This document shows positions 1 to 7,460 of a DNA stretch of 12,566 bases, piece after piece. The stretch covers positions 1-12,566 of the forward strand of contig CBDUQI010000172.1 in the NCBI GenBank assembly GCA_965369325.1. The letters are read 5' to 3'. The translations under genes were made by a program, and so were the position numbers. The notes under the pieces were generated by a model that worked only from the letters and a program-made list of their open reading frames with translations, ran no database searches and had not been told where the DNA came from. The DNA comes from CBDUQI01 sp965369325 (GTDB taxonomy: Bacteria; Pseudomonadota; Gammaproteobacteria; Steroidobacterales; JBCBZW01). The number at the start of each line of letters is the position of its first letter. Positions within the stretch are counted from its first letter, which is position 1.

Positions 1-435
1 GGTGCGCCCGTCGGACTTCACTATCACTCAGGCTGGCGTGCCGATGCGACCTTCACAGAGGCGTTGGCTAGTTCGCGGGGGCGCGATGCGCAAATGGGCA
101 CGACCCATGTAGGTCCGCATCGCGCCGACCTGGTGCTGGATGTGGAAGGTGGTAAGGCGCGTGATCGGACCTCGCGCGGGCAGCAGAAGCTGCTGGCGGC
201 CAGTTGCCTGCTGGCGCAGAGCGAGTTGATTGCAGCCAGAAGCCCTCAGCGTGTGCTGCTGTTGGTGGATGATCCGGCGGCGGAGCTGGACAGCGAGAAG
301 CTCGGGCTATTTTTGCAGGTTCTGGGCGAATCGCCCACGCAGCGGATCATTACTTCATTGAACCGTGAAATGCTGCCGCCAGCGGAAGGAAAAGTGTTTC
401 ACGTGGAACAGGGGGAGGTGCGGGAAGTGGTATAA
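1..435 (+). CDS. recF: RecF, DNA replication/repair ATPase, C-terminal part (5' end outside window)
   Basis: This is the last 144 codons of RecF, the SMC/ABC-like ATPase that binds gapped DNA at stalled forks and, with RecO and RecR, loads RecA. The frame is open from base 1 to a TAA at 433-435, so the start lies outside the window. Visible family motifs, in order, are GPHRADL (about residues 39-45 of the visible part), the ABC signature region TSRGQQKLL, and the Walker B/D-loop stretch LLLVDDPAAELD. It has the usual RecF ending, with about 50 residues after Walker B. gyrB follows immediately, as in the standard dnaA-dnaN-recF-gyrB origin cluster. The stop codon is embedded in a TATAAT box that probably serves gyrB. 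The identification is firm from motifs plus neighbour. Confidence 0.95.
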   Translation, partial: GAPVGLHYHSGWRADATFTEALASSRGRDAQMGTTHVGPHRADLVLDVEGGKARDRTSRGQQKLLAASCLLAQSELIAARSPQRVLLLVDDPAAELDSEKLGLFLQVLGESPTQRIITSLNREMLPPAEGKVFHVEQGEVREVV

Positions 436-436
436 T
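428..436 (+). promoter_or_regulatory. Extended -10 promoter for gyrB
   Basis: TGGTATAAT matches the extended -10 consensus (TGnTATAAT) exactly. The TAA stop codon of recF lies inside the box. No TTGACA-like -35 sits 16-18 bp upstream (acaggg at 408-413), which is typical of extended -10 promoters. Transcription would start near 443, giving gyrB a leader of about 20 nt. The motif is seen directly; promoter activity is inferred. Confidence 0.6.
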
Positions 437-463
437 GCGGCAGGTTTAGCGTGGATGGGCAGG

Positions 464-2869
464 ATGAGCTACGATTCAAGCAATATCAAGGTTTTAAAAG
501 GCCTTGAGGCGGTTAGAAAGCGCCCGGGTATGTACATCGGGGATACCGATGATGGCACCGGTCTGCACCACATGGTTTTTGAGGGGGTCGATAACTCTAT
601 CGACGAGGCTTTGGCCGGGCACTGCTCCACGATTACCGTAACTATTCACGCTGATGAATCCATTACCGTCGTCGACGACGGGCGCGGCATTCCGGTGGAT
701 GAGCATGCCGAAGAGGGACGCTCCGCCGCCGAAGTGATCATGACTGTGCTTCACGCGGGCGGAAAGTTTGACGACAATTCCTACAAGGTTTCCGGTGGCC
801 TGCACGGTGTCGGCGTCTCGGTGGTGAACGCACTGTCTCACGAGCTGCAGCTGACTATTCACCGGGAAGGTAAAATCCATACCCAGGAATATCGCTTCGG
901 TGAACCTCAGTCGCCACTCGCGATCGTCGGATCCACTGATCGCACCGGGACGACTATCCGGTTTAAACCGAGCGAAAACATCTTTACCAACATCTCCTAC
1001 CACTTCGATATTCTGGCAAGCCGGCTGCGCGAACTGTCATTTTTGAACTCCGGCGTGCGTATTGAGCTGATCGATGAGCGGGATGAGCAGAACGTGGTGT
1101 TCGAGTACCACGGGGGCATTCGCGCGTTTGTCGAGCACCTGAACCGGAAAAAAACGCCTATCCACGAGACCGTGCTGCATTTTCAGGAAGAACGGGACGA
1201 CGTTGTGGTGGAAGTGGCGCTGCAGTGGAACGATTCCTACCAGGAAACGATGTACTGCTTTACTAACAATATTCCCCAGCGCGACGGCGGCACGCACATG
1301 GCTGGGTATCGCAGCGCGCTTACCCGTACGCTCAACTCCTACATTGAGCGGGAGTCGTTGACCAAGAAAGAGAAGGTCTCGACCACGGGCGACGACGCGC
1401 GTGAGGGCATGACAGCCGTGCTGTCTGTGAAAGTGCCTGATCCTAAGTTCTCCTCGCAGACCAAAGACAAGTTGGTGTCCTCAGAAGTCAAAGGCATCGT
1501 GGAATCGGTGGTTGCCGAGAAACTAGACGCCTTCCTCGAGGAAAACCCGGTGGAAGCCAAGCGCGTCGTGCGCAAGATGATCGATGCGGCGCTGGCACGC
1601 GAAGCGGCGCGCAAGGCCAGGGAGATGACTCGGCGCAAGAACGTGCTGGATATTGCAGGCTTGCCCGGAAAGCTGGCCGACTGTCAGGAGCGGGATCCAG
1701 CCTTGTCAGAGTTATTCCTGGTGGAGGGCGATTCTGCTGGTGGCTCGGCCAAACAGGGCCGGGATCGGCGCACGCAGGCAATTTTGCCGCTCAAAGGTAA
1801 GATTTTGAACGTCGAGAAAGCCCGTTTCGACAAAATGCTGTCCTCCGCGGAGGTCGGCACGCTCATCACCGCGCTGGGCTGCGGAATCGGGCGGGAAGAC
1901 TACGATCCCGATAAACTGCGTTACCACTTCATCATCATCATGACCGACGCCGACGTGGATGGATCGCATATCCGCACGTTGCTGCTGACGTTCTTCTACC
2001 GCCAGATGCCGGAGCTGATCGAACGCGGTCACATTTATATTGCGCAGCCGCCGCTGTACAAGGTGAAGCGCGGCAAACAAGAAACCTACGTCAAAGATGA
2101 CAGCGAGCTCAACGCTTACTTGTTGACCACAGCGCTGGAGAAGGCCGAGCTGCATATCAACGATAGCGCGCCGCCGATCCAGGGCGAGGCGCTGGAAACG
2201 CTGGCCAAAAAGTACATGCAGGTGGATGCCATAATCCGCCGCTGGTCGATGCGGTATGAAGAGCGGGTGTTACGCCAGCTGGTGTACATGCCGGCAGTGA
2301 CTGAAACCCTGCTGAGTGATGAAGCCGGGCTGTCAAGCTGGGTGGGTGAGTTGGGCGAGCGCCTGGCCGTCCGCCACGACAGTGCCCCGGCCTACGAGGC
2401 CAGCATGGAGCCGCGCGACGTAGACGGTGGCCCGCGCGTGGTGATTCAGAAGCACTACCACGGGGTGACGACCTACAAGCGCATCCAGCGCGAGTTCTTC
2501 CGCACTGGCGAGTACCGCCTGATGACAGAGCTTGGACAGGACTTGCAGGGGTTGATCGAGGAAGGCGCTTACATGCTTCGTGGGGAATCCCGCTTTGATG
2601 TGGCAACCTTCGATGAGGCCATGGTGTGGTTGCTGGAGCAGGCCCGTCGCGGGCAAAGCATTCAGCGCTACAAAGGCCTGGGCGAGATGAACCCGGATCA
2701 GCTCTGGGACACGACCATTAACCCGGAAAGCCGTCGCTTACTGCAGGTACGCATCGAGGATGCGTTTGCCGCGGACGAGGTGTTTACGACGTTAATGGGC
2801 GATCAGGTGGAGCCGCGGCGCGAGTTTATCGAGAAGAACGCCTTATCGGCTACCAATATTGACATCTAA
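464..2869 (+). CDS. gyrB: DNA gyrase subunit B
   Basis: This is GyrB, the ATPase subunit of the GyrA2GyrB2 type II topoisomerase that introduces negative supercoils. The protein has 801 residues (E. coli 804). The N-terminal GHKL ATPase domain shows E40/N44 in FEGVDNSIDEALAGH, DDGRGIP with D71, and the GGLHGVGVSVVNALS lid. R134 matches the coumarin-contact R136 of E. coli. The transducer has the QTKDKL lysine loop. The TOPRIM domain has EGDSAGG (E421) and D495/D497/D499 in TDADVDG. The proteobacterial insertion follows, and the end is NIDI. The quinolone-region motifs EGDSAGGSA and LPLKGK look wild type. The start is set by MSYDSSNIKVLKG, which aligns with the N-terminus of the family. An in-frame ATG at 455 is the alternative. 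The frame also extends upstream to 365 inside recF, but that part is not GyrB-like. The ribosome site is weak. Confidence 0.97.
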   Translation: MSYDSSNIKVLKGLEAVRKRPGMYIGDTDDGTGLHHMVFEGVDNSIDEALAGHCSTITVTIHADESITVVDDGRGIPVDEHAEEGRSAAEVIMTVLHAGGKFDDNSYKVSGGLHGVGVSVVNALSHELQLTIHREGKIHTQEYRFGEPQSPLAIVGSTDRTGTTIRFKPSENIFTNISYHFDILASRLRELSFLNSGVRIELIDERDEQNVVFEYHGGIRAFVEHLNRKKTPIHETVLHFQEERDDVVVEVALQWNDSYQETMYCFTNNIPQRDGGTHMAGYRSALTRTLNSYIERESLTKKEKVSTTGDDAREGMTAVLSVKVPDPKFSSQTKDKLVSSEVKGIVESVVAEKLDAFLEENPVEAKRVVRKMIDAALAREAARKAREMTRRKNVLDIAGLPGKLADCQERDPALSELFLVEGDSAGGSAKQGRDRRTQAILPLKGKILNVEKARFDKMLSSAEVGTLITALGCGIGREDYDPDKLRYHFIIIMTDADVDGSHIRTLLLTFFYRQMPELIERGHIYIAQPPLYKVKRGKQETYVKDDSELNAYLLTTALEKAELHINDSAPPIQGEALETLAKKYMQVDAIIRRWSMRYEERVLRQLVYMPAVTETLLSDEAGLSSWVGELGERLAVRHDSAPAYEASMEPRDVDGGPRVVIQKHYHGVTTYKRIQREFFRTGEYRLMTELGQDLQGLIEEGAYMLRGESRFDVATFDEAMVWLLEQARRGQSIQRYKGLGEMNPDQLWDTTINPESRRLLQVRIEDAFAADEVFTTLMGDQVEPRREFIEKNALSATNIDI

Positions 2870-2870
2870 C

Positions 2871-3590
2871 TCATTGATTGTATTCTAATTTTTCGACTTC
2901 GCTTTCAATCCAGTCGCGCGTTTCTGCGGTGACTTGCCCGGGCTTTTTGCCCGCTGTTTTGATGGGTGGGCCGATAACAAAGCGTGCAGTTCCGGCTATT
3001 TTGGTGAGGCTGCGACGCCCCCAAAAGCGCCCGCAGTTGTGCGCGAGCGGTACGATATCGCAACCTGCCGCGACCGCCAGAGCCGCGCCGCCGGCGCGGT
3101 ACCGACCCGCCTGGCCGTAGCTCACCCGAGTACCTTCCGGGAACACCATCACCCAGAGCCCTTCACGCAGCCGCTCGCGACCCTGCTCAACCACCTGCTC
3201 CAGCGCGGATCCCCCGGCACCTCGATCAATTGCAATGGGCTTGAGGATGGCCAGCGCCTGCCCGAACAGCGGTATCCACATTAGCTCGCGCTTCAGTACC
3301 CAGGTTTGCGGCGGGAACGTGGCGATCTGCACAATGGTTTCGAACGCTGACTGATGCTTAATCATCATGACCGACGGCGAGCGTGGCAGATGCTGCAGAC
3401 CGTCCACGGCGTAATCTAGATTGCAAAATGCTTTTAAGCCAGCGAGCACCGTCCGCGCCCAGTTTCGGGCCAGTCGCGACGCCAGTGCGTGCCGGTTAGG
3501 GAATGGTGCACAAAGCACCACCGCGCTTGCGAATACGATGACCATCATCAGCGCGTAGCCAAGAAATAAAAACGACCGGACTGCTTGCAT
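2871..3590 (-). CDS. plsC: 1-acyl-sn-glycerol-3-phosphate acyltransferase (PlsC/LptA type)
   Basis: A membrane acyltransferase of 239 residues that converts lysophosphatidic acid to phosphatidic acid at the inner membrane. One hydrophobic segment lies near the N-terminus (about residues 7-30). The four family motifs are visible: the HX4E catalytic motif KHQSAFE (H79/E84, the glutamate variant common in gammaproteobacterial homologues), the WIPLFGQAL block around 105-113, FPEGTR (150-155), and VPLAHNCG (180-187). It follows gmhB directly. The gmhB stop TAG is followed by an in-frame TTG and then this ATG, so the two genes are probably translationally coupled. The TTG at 3593 is an alternative start that adds one residue. 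No strong Shine-Dalgarno is seen. The stop codon lies 1 bp from the convergent gyrB stop. P. aeruginosa has a PlsC homologue in the same place (PA0005). Acyl-chain specificity cannot be read from the sequence. Confidence 0.92.
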   Translation of the reverse strand: MQAVRSFLFLGYALMMVIVFASAVVLCAPFPNRHALASRLARNWARTVLAGLKAFCNLDYAVDGLQHLPRSPSVMMIKHQSAFETIVQIATFPPQTWVLKRELMWIPLFGQALAILKPIAIDRGAGGSALEQVVEQGRERLREGLWVMVFPEGTRVSYGQAGRYRAGGAALAVAAGCDIVPLAHNCGRFWGRRSLTKIAGTARFVIGPPIKTAGKKPGQVTAETRDWIESEVEKLEYNQ

Positions 3591-3593
3591 CAA

Positions 3594-4133
3594 CTACCGC
3601 CGCATCAAATGCTCAGCGGCGGCTGCCAGATCGTCATACACTGGCGTATCCTCGTGCTCTGCCGCCCAGCCATCCCGCGTATCCGCGCCGTTCCCGGTGA
3701 GTACCAGCATCGGCGCTGCCCCCACCGCGCGGGCGGCATCCAGATCCCGCTGCGAATCGCCGATGACGGGCACACCCGCCATCGTGAGATCGAACCGCAA
3801 CCCGATCTCACGCAGCAACCCTGCCCGTGGCTTGCGGCAGTCGCAGCCATCATCCGGGCCGTGCGGGCAAAAGAACACACCGTGCAGCCGCCCTCCCTTG
3901 GCGCGCACTGCGCTGTCCATTTTCTGATTAATTGCGTGCAACTGCTCCAGCGGAAACAGACCGCGTGCCAAACCCGATTGATTGGTCGCCACGGTCACAT
4001 GCCAGCCGGCGTGGCTAAGGGCAGCAATTGCCTCGAGCGAGCCCGGTAACGGCTCCCACTCTTCAGGCGATTTTACGTACTGCGCGGAGTCCCGGTTGAT
4101 GACCCCGTCGCGGTCCAGTACCACCAGCTTCAT
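3594..4133 (-). CDS. gmhB: D-glycero-beta-D-manno-heptose 1,7-bisphosphate 7-phosphatase
   Basis: A cytosolic HAD phosphatase of 179 residues (E. coli 191). It removes the 7-phosphate from heptose bisphosphate in the ADP-heptose pathway that feeds the LPS inner core. Seen in order: the DRDGVIN nucleophile motif (D7, D9), TNQSG (50-54), a zinc-binding set C89-x-H91...C97-x-C99 followed by RKP, and the GDSQRD acidic motif (D126). The zinc loop between H91 and C97 is shorter than in E. coli GmhB, which accounts for most of the length difference. The ATG has GGGAG at 4144-4148 on this strand with 10-nt spacing. It lies between glyS and plsC in one unit, an order shared with pseudomonads. Histidinol-phosphatase-type relatives are the alternative, but the zinc motif and neighbours favour GmhB. 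Confidence 0.9.
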   Translation of the reverse strand: MKLVVLDRDGVINRDSAQYVKSPEEWEPLPGSLEAIAALSHAGWHVTVATNQSGLARGLFPLEQLHAINQKMDSAVRAKGGRLHGVFFCPHGPDDGCDCRKPRAGLLREIGLRFDLTMAGVPVIGDSQRDLDAARAVGAAPMLVLTGNGADTRDGWAAEHEDTPVYDDLAAAAEHLMRR

Positions 4134-4148
4134 CCGATTTGCTCTCCC

Positions 4149-4168
4149 GTTATGCTGCGCAGCATAAC
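4149..4168. repeat. Perfect 20-bp palindrome between glyS and gmhB
   Basis: GTTATGCTGCGCAGCATAAC equals its own reverse complement. It sits in the 45-bp gap between the glyS stop (4179-4181) and the gmhB ATG (4133), and directly abuts the GGGAG ribosome site of gmhB. As RNA it could fold into a stem of about 8 bp with a tetraloop. As DNA it looks like a dimeric operator. No T-run follows on the transcribed strand, so it is not a typical intrinsic terminator. The structure is certain; the function is unknown. Confidence 0.6.
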
Positions 4169-4178
4169 CCTGGGCAGG

Positions 4179-6287
4179 CTAGCGGGTCTGCAGCAAAGAC
4201 AGATCCGCCGTATGGCCGAACAGCCCCTGCATCTGTCCCAGTAACGCCAGCCGATTCGACCGCACCGCGGCATCCTCGTCCATCACCATCACCTGCTCGA
4301 AAAACACATCTACCGGCTCACGTAGGGCCGCCAGCTTTTGCAGTGCCGCTGAGTACTCGCGTGCATCCAGCAGCGCCCGCACCTCATCCTGCACGCCGCT
4401 CAGCGCCCCGTGCAATGCCTGCTCTGCGGGCAGTTTGAGCAGTTGCGGGTCCACCTGCTCGCCGACAGTGCCCGCCTGGCGCAGAATATTTGCAATCCGC
4501 TTGTTGGCTGCGGCCAGGCTCTCAGCGGCGTCGAGGGTGAGGAATTGCCTCACCGCCTGCACGCGCTGATCAAAGTCCAGCGGCTGCGCCGGACGCCTGG
4601 CCAGCACGGCCTCAAAGATAGTGGGCTCCAGCGCCTCGTCCTGTGCCTTGCCGCCCCCCAGATAATAAGCGCGCAGGCGTTCGAGCATGAACTCAAACAC
4701 CTCCTGCGCAAGGCCTGCTTGGGCAAGCCCGGGCGGCAACCCGGCAACCGCACGATCGATAGACTGGCTAAGGTCCAGCGCCAGCTCGCCTTCGATCAGC
4801 ACGCGCATGACGCCAAGCGCGCTACGCCGCAGGGCGAACGGATCTTTGTTGCCTTTGGGGCGTGCGCCGACCGCAAAAATACCGACGATGGTATCGAGCT
4901 TGTCGGCGACTGCCAGCGCCTGCCCGACCCCGCCCTGGGGTAGACCGTCGCCAGCGAACCGCGGCAGGTACTGCTCCTTGAGCGCCAGCGCGACCGCCGC
5001 CGGCTCCCCGTCAGCGGTGGCGTAATAGCTGCCCATCACGCCCTGTAAATCCGGGAACTCACCGACTAGGTCGGTGAGCAAATCCGTTTTCGCCAGCCGT
5101 GCGGCGCGCTCTGCCAAGGCAACGTCCGCGCCAATCTGCTGCGCTATGTAACCGGCAAGCTTGCCTACCCGTTGGGCTTTTGCCCCCAGCGATCCAAGCT
5201 TCTCCTGATACACCACGCGCTCTAGATCGTCCACGCGTTGCGCCAGCGGCCGCTTGCGGTCGGCCTCCCAGAAAAATGCCGCGTCCGCCAACCGCGGGCG
5301 CACCACCCGCTCGTTGCCGTTACGCACCTGATCGGGGTCCAGACTGCGCAGGTTGCTCACGGTGATAAACCCGGCCATCAACCCACCCTTGTCATCCCGC
5401 ACGGGGAAGTAGCGCTGGTGTTCCTGCAGCGTAGAAATCAGCACCTCATCCGGCAACTGCAGGAACGGTGCGTCAAAATTCGCCCAAAGTGGCACGGGTA
5501 GCTCGACTAACGCCGTCACCTCATCCAGCAGCGCGTCGTCAATGATCGCGGTGCCGCCGTTGGCCTTCGCAGCGCTCATCACACCGTCGCGAATCTGCGC
5601 ACGCCGATCGGCAAAGTCGGCGACCACGCTGCCGCGCTCCAGGAGTTGTTGCTCGTATTCAGTTGGGTGCCCCAGCTCGATGGCGCCGGGTGCATGAAAG
5701 CGATGTCCGTAGGTGGTCCGCCCCGCCTGAATACCAAGCACCTGTGCATCAACGATCTGCTCACCCAGCAACGCCACCATCCAGTGCACCGGCCGCACAA
5801 ACTCCGCATCGCCACTGCCCCAGCGCATCCGCTTGGGGCTGGGGAGCTCGGCCACCGCGCGGTCGATAATCCCCGGCAGAAGGCTTGCCGCGGATTCCCC
5901 AGGCGCGACGGCGCTGTAGGCCAGCCACACTCCCTTGGGGGTCTCGATCCGAGCCAAATCCTCCACCGGAACCCCGCAACCCTGCGCGAAAGCGCTGGCC
6001 GCGCGGGTGGGATTCCCATCCCCGTCAAACGCGATCTTCTCCGGCGGCCCACGCTTTTCCACTTGGCGGTCGATCTGTCGTAACTGCAGCGCACTGACTC
6101 GCACCGCCAGCCGTCGCGGTGTGGCAAACAGGGTTAGCGCATCAAAACTGAGCGCCGCGTCCTCCAGCGCCCGGCGCATGCCGCTGCCCAGCGCTTCGGA
6201 TAACCCGAGCAGCGCCGTCGGCGGCAGTTCTTCTGTGCCCAACTCGAACAGAAAATCCGCCGTGCCAGAGGTGTTACTCATGCCCAT
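4179..6287 (-). CDS. glyS: Glycyl-tRNA synthetase, beta subunit
   Basis: This is the beta subunit of the bacterial (alpha-beta)2 glycyl-tRNA synthetase. It binds tRNA-Gly and works with the catalytic alpha subunit. It has 702 residues (E. coli 689). Family landmarks are FELGTEELPP near the N-terminus, KRGPPEKIAFD (about 79-89), KRMRWGSGDAEFVRPVHW (about 152-170), the KTDLLTDLVGEFPDLQGVMGSYYA block (about 399-425), and PFALRRSALGVMRVL near 480. A C-terminal DALR-type anticodon-binding domain follows, with the ANKRIANIL block. Two starts are possible, both overlapping the end of glyQ. ATG at 6287 has AAGGA (6296-6300) at 8 nt and gives MGMSNT. ATG at 6281 gives MSNT, closer to relatives. I use 6287 on ribosome-site grounds. 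The overlap implies translational coupling for 1:1 subunits. Confidence 0.95.
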   Translation of the reverse strand: MGMSNTSGTADFLFELGTEELPPTALLGLSEALGSGMRRALEDAALSFDALTLFATPRRLAVRVSALQLRQIDRQVEKRGPPEKIAFDGDGNPTRAASAFAQGCGVPVEDLARIETPKGVWLAYSAVAPGESAASLLPGIIDRAVAELPSPKRMRWGSGDAEFVRPVHWMVALLGEQIVDAQVLGIQAGRTTYGHRFHAPGAIELGHPTEYEQQLLERGSVVADFADRRAQIRDGVMSAAKANGGTAIIDDALLDEVTALVELPVPLWANFDAPFLQLPDEVLISTLQEHQRYFPVRDDKGGLMAGFITVSNLRSLDPDQVRNGNERVVRPRLADAAFFWEADRKRPLAQRVDDLERVVYQEKLGSLGAKAQRVGKLAGYIAQQIGADVALAERAARLAKTDLLTDLVGEFPDLQGVMGSYYATADGEPAAVALALKEQYLPRFAGDGLPQGGVGQALAVADKLDTIVGIFAVGARPKGNKDPFALRRSALGVMRVLIEGELALDLSQSIDRAVAGLPPGLAQAGLAQEVFEFMLERLRAYYLGGGKAQDEALEPTIFEAVLARRPAQPLDFDQRVQAVRQFLTLDAAESLAAANKRIANILRQAGTVGEQVDPQLLKLPAEQALHGALSGVQDEVRALLDAREYSAALQKLAALREPVDVFFEQVMVMDEDAAVRSNRLALLGQMQGLFGHTADLSLLQTR

Positions 6288-7185
6288 TCACCGTGTCCTT
6301 GATCAACGGGAATCCAAGCGCTTCGCGCGCCTCGTAGTACCCTTGCGCTACCGCGCGCGCCAGCGTGCGCACACGCAATATATACCGCTGCCGCTCGGTG
6401 ACCGAGATGGCGCGCCGCGCGTCCAGCAAATTAAATGTGTGCGAGGCCTTCATTACCTGCTCGTAGGCTGGCAGTGTCAGCTTGTGCTCCACTAATCGCA
6501 GGGCCTCCTGTTCGCAGGCATCAAACTGCGCGAACAGTAGCTCGACATTGGCTACCTCGAAGTTGTAAGTGGACTGCTCCTGCTCGTTCTGTAAGAACAC
6601 ATCGCCGTAAGTCACCGTGCCGCCCGGCGTGTGCGCCCATACGATGTCGTAGAGGCTGTCGACCCCCTGAAGATACATTGCAATACGCTCGAGCCCATAG
6701 GTGAGCTCGGCCGATACCGGTTTGCACTCCAGCCCGCCGACCTGTTGAAAGTACGTAAACTGCGTCACTTCCATGCCGTTCAGCCAGATCTCCCAGCCGA
6801 GCCCCCAGGCGCCCAGTGTGGGCGACTCCCAGTTATCTTCAACAAAGCGGATATCGTGCACCAGCGGGTCGATCCCAAGCGCCTGCATCGACTCTAGGTA
6901 CAACTCCTGGATGTTGTCTGGCGAGGGCTTGATCAGCACCTGGAACTGATAGTAATGCTGCAGCCGGAACGGATTCTCTCCGTAGCGCCCGTCGGTCGGG
7001 CGCCGTGAGCCCTGCACGTACGCGGTACTCCAGGGTTCCGGCCCGATGGCCCGCAGGAACGTGGCGGGATGAAACGTGCCCGCGCCCACCTGCTCATCCA
7101 AAGGCTGCATGATCACGCATCCGCGCTCGGCCCAGTGCTGTTGCAGGGCCAGCACCATATCCTGGAAAGTTGCTGGAGTTTTCAT
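6274..7185 (-). CDS. glyQ: Glycyl-tRNA synthetase, alpha subunit
   Basis: This is the catalytic class II (IIc-like) alpha subunit that activates glycine with ATP. It has 303 residues, the same as E. coli GlyQ. Visible are FQDMVLALQQHWAERGC at the N-terminus, QPLDEQVGAGTFHP, the motif 2 region RRPTDGRYGENP, HYYQFQVLIKPSPDNIQELYL, WLNGMEVTQFTYFQQVGG, the motif 3 element GLER, and the SVTERQRYILRVR tail. The frame runs 141 bases further upstream, but residues before MKTPATFQ are not GlyQ-like. ATG at 7185 aligns with known N-termini and has a modest GAG-type ribosome site. It is the first gene of the glyQ-glyS-gmhB-plsC unit and is divergent from glnA. A stable hairpin lies 18 bases upstream of the start codon. 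Confidence 0.96.
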   Translation of the reverse strand: MKTPATFQDMVLALQQHWAERGCVIMQPLDEQVGAGTFHPATFLRAIGPEPWSTAYVQGSRRPTDGRYGENPFRLQHYYQFQVLIKPSPDNIQELYLESMQALGIDPLVHDIRFVEDNWESPTLGAWGLGWEIWLNGMEVTQFTYFQQVGGLECKPVSAELTYGLERIAMYLQGVDSLYDIVWAHTPGGTVTYGDVFLQNEQEQSTYNFEVANVELLFAQFDACEQEALRLVEHKLTLPAYEQVMKASHTFNLLDARRAISVTERQRYILRVRTLARAVAQGYYEAREALGFPLIKDTVNGHE

Positions 7186-7203
7186 GTCCGCTCGTATGAA
7201 TAT

Positions 7204-7220
7204 GGCCATCGCGGATGGCC
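7204..7220 (-). promoter_or_regulatory. Hairpin in the glyQ leader
   Basis: GGCCATC (7204-7210) and GATGGCC (7214-7220) are perfect inverted repeats with a 3-base loop. The right end of the structure is 18 bases before the glyQ ATG on the minus strand. The stem is 7 bp and GC-rich, with no following T-run in either direction, so it is unlikely to be a terminator. It could affect glyQ translation or mRNA stability. No T-box or glycine-rich leader peptide is seen. Confidence 0.45.
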
Positions 7221-7360
7221 TTGATTCCATGTCTGACAGCTCGCCCGCAAAGCGCGGCGGCACGCAATATGCCCGGTTTTGCGACACGCGCTCGTGACCC
7301 GGCGCGCAAGTATAGCGATTGCGCAAGGCGGATGCAGTTCATCGCATTTCATCCGACAGC

Positions 7361-7375
7361 GCACTATAGTAGTGC
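7361..7375. promoter_or_regulatory. NtrC-binding site (upstream enhancer) of glnA
   Basis: GCACTATAGTAGTGC has the GCAC-N7-GTGC layout of NtrC enhancer sites, with 5-bp perfect outer arms. Its centre is near 7368, about 119 bp upstream of the predicted sigma-54 start. It resembles the distal strong site at enteric glnA, which also has GCACTATA. The inner ACTATAGT contains TATAGT on both strands, so an overlapping sigma-70 -10 is possible, but no -35 supports it. Confidence 0.7.
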
Positions 7376-7388
7376 GGCTTCCGCCCTG

Positions 7389-7409
7389 TTGCGCCCTTCT
7401 TTGGTGCAA
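7389..7409. promoter_or_regulatory. NtrC-binding site (downstream enhancer) of glnA
   Basis: TTGCGCC (7389-7395) and GGTGCAA (7403-7409) are inverted arms separated by 7 bases, with a single mismatch between them. This fits the NtrC consensus TGCACC-N7-GGTGCA. The centre is near 7399, 31 bp from the first site, so both lie on the same face of the helix. That is the spacing expected for cooperative binding of two NtrC dimers. Confidence 0.7.
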
Positions 7410-7460
7410 TGTTCGCGGCGCTCAAGCGCTAAATCTCGCCAAATTTCACTAATTACGTTA

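Noticed and set aside
365..463. N-terminal extension of the gyrB frame
   Set aside because: The 33 extra residues are recF read out of frame, rich in Cys and Arg, and unlike any GyrB; MSYDSSNIK aligns with the known N-terminus.
1488..2656. Minus-strand open frames of 60-150 codons within gyrB
   Set aside because: These are shadows of a strongly conserved gene in a GC-rich genome; none has a recognisable domain or ribosome site.
2937..2955. GGGC-TTTTT-GCCC hairpin near the gyrB/plsC junction as a terminator
   Set aside because: The T-run is in the loop, not after the stem; the site lies inside plsC and the stem is only 4-5 bp.
7186..7326. N-terminal extension of the glyQ frame by 47 residues
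   Set aside because: The extra residues have no GlyQ similarity, and start 7185 gives exactly the 303-residue family length.
7402..7417. Second sigma-54-like match (GG and GC correctly spaced) upstream of glnA
   Set aside because: The -24 element is TGGTGC rather than TGGCAC, and the site lies within the downstream NtrC dyad; the promoter at 7461 is better.
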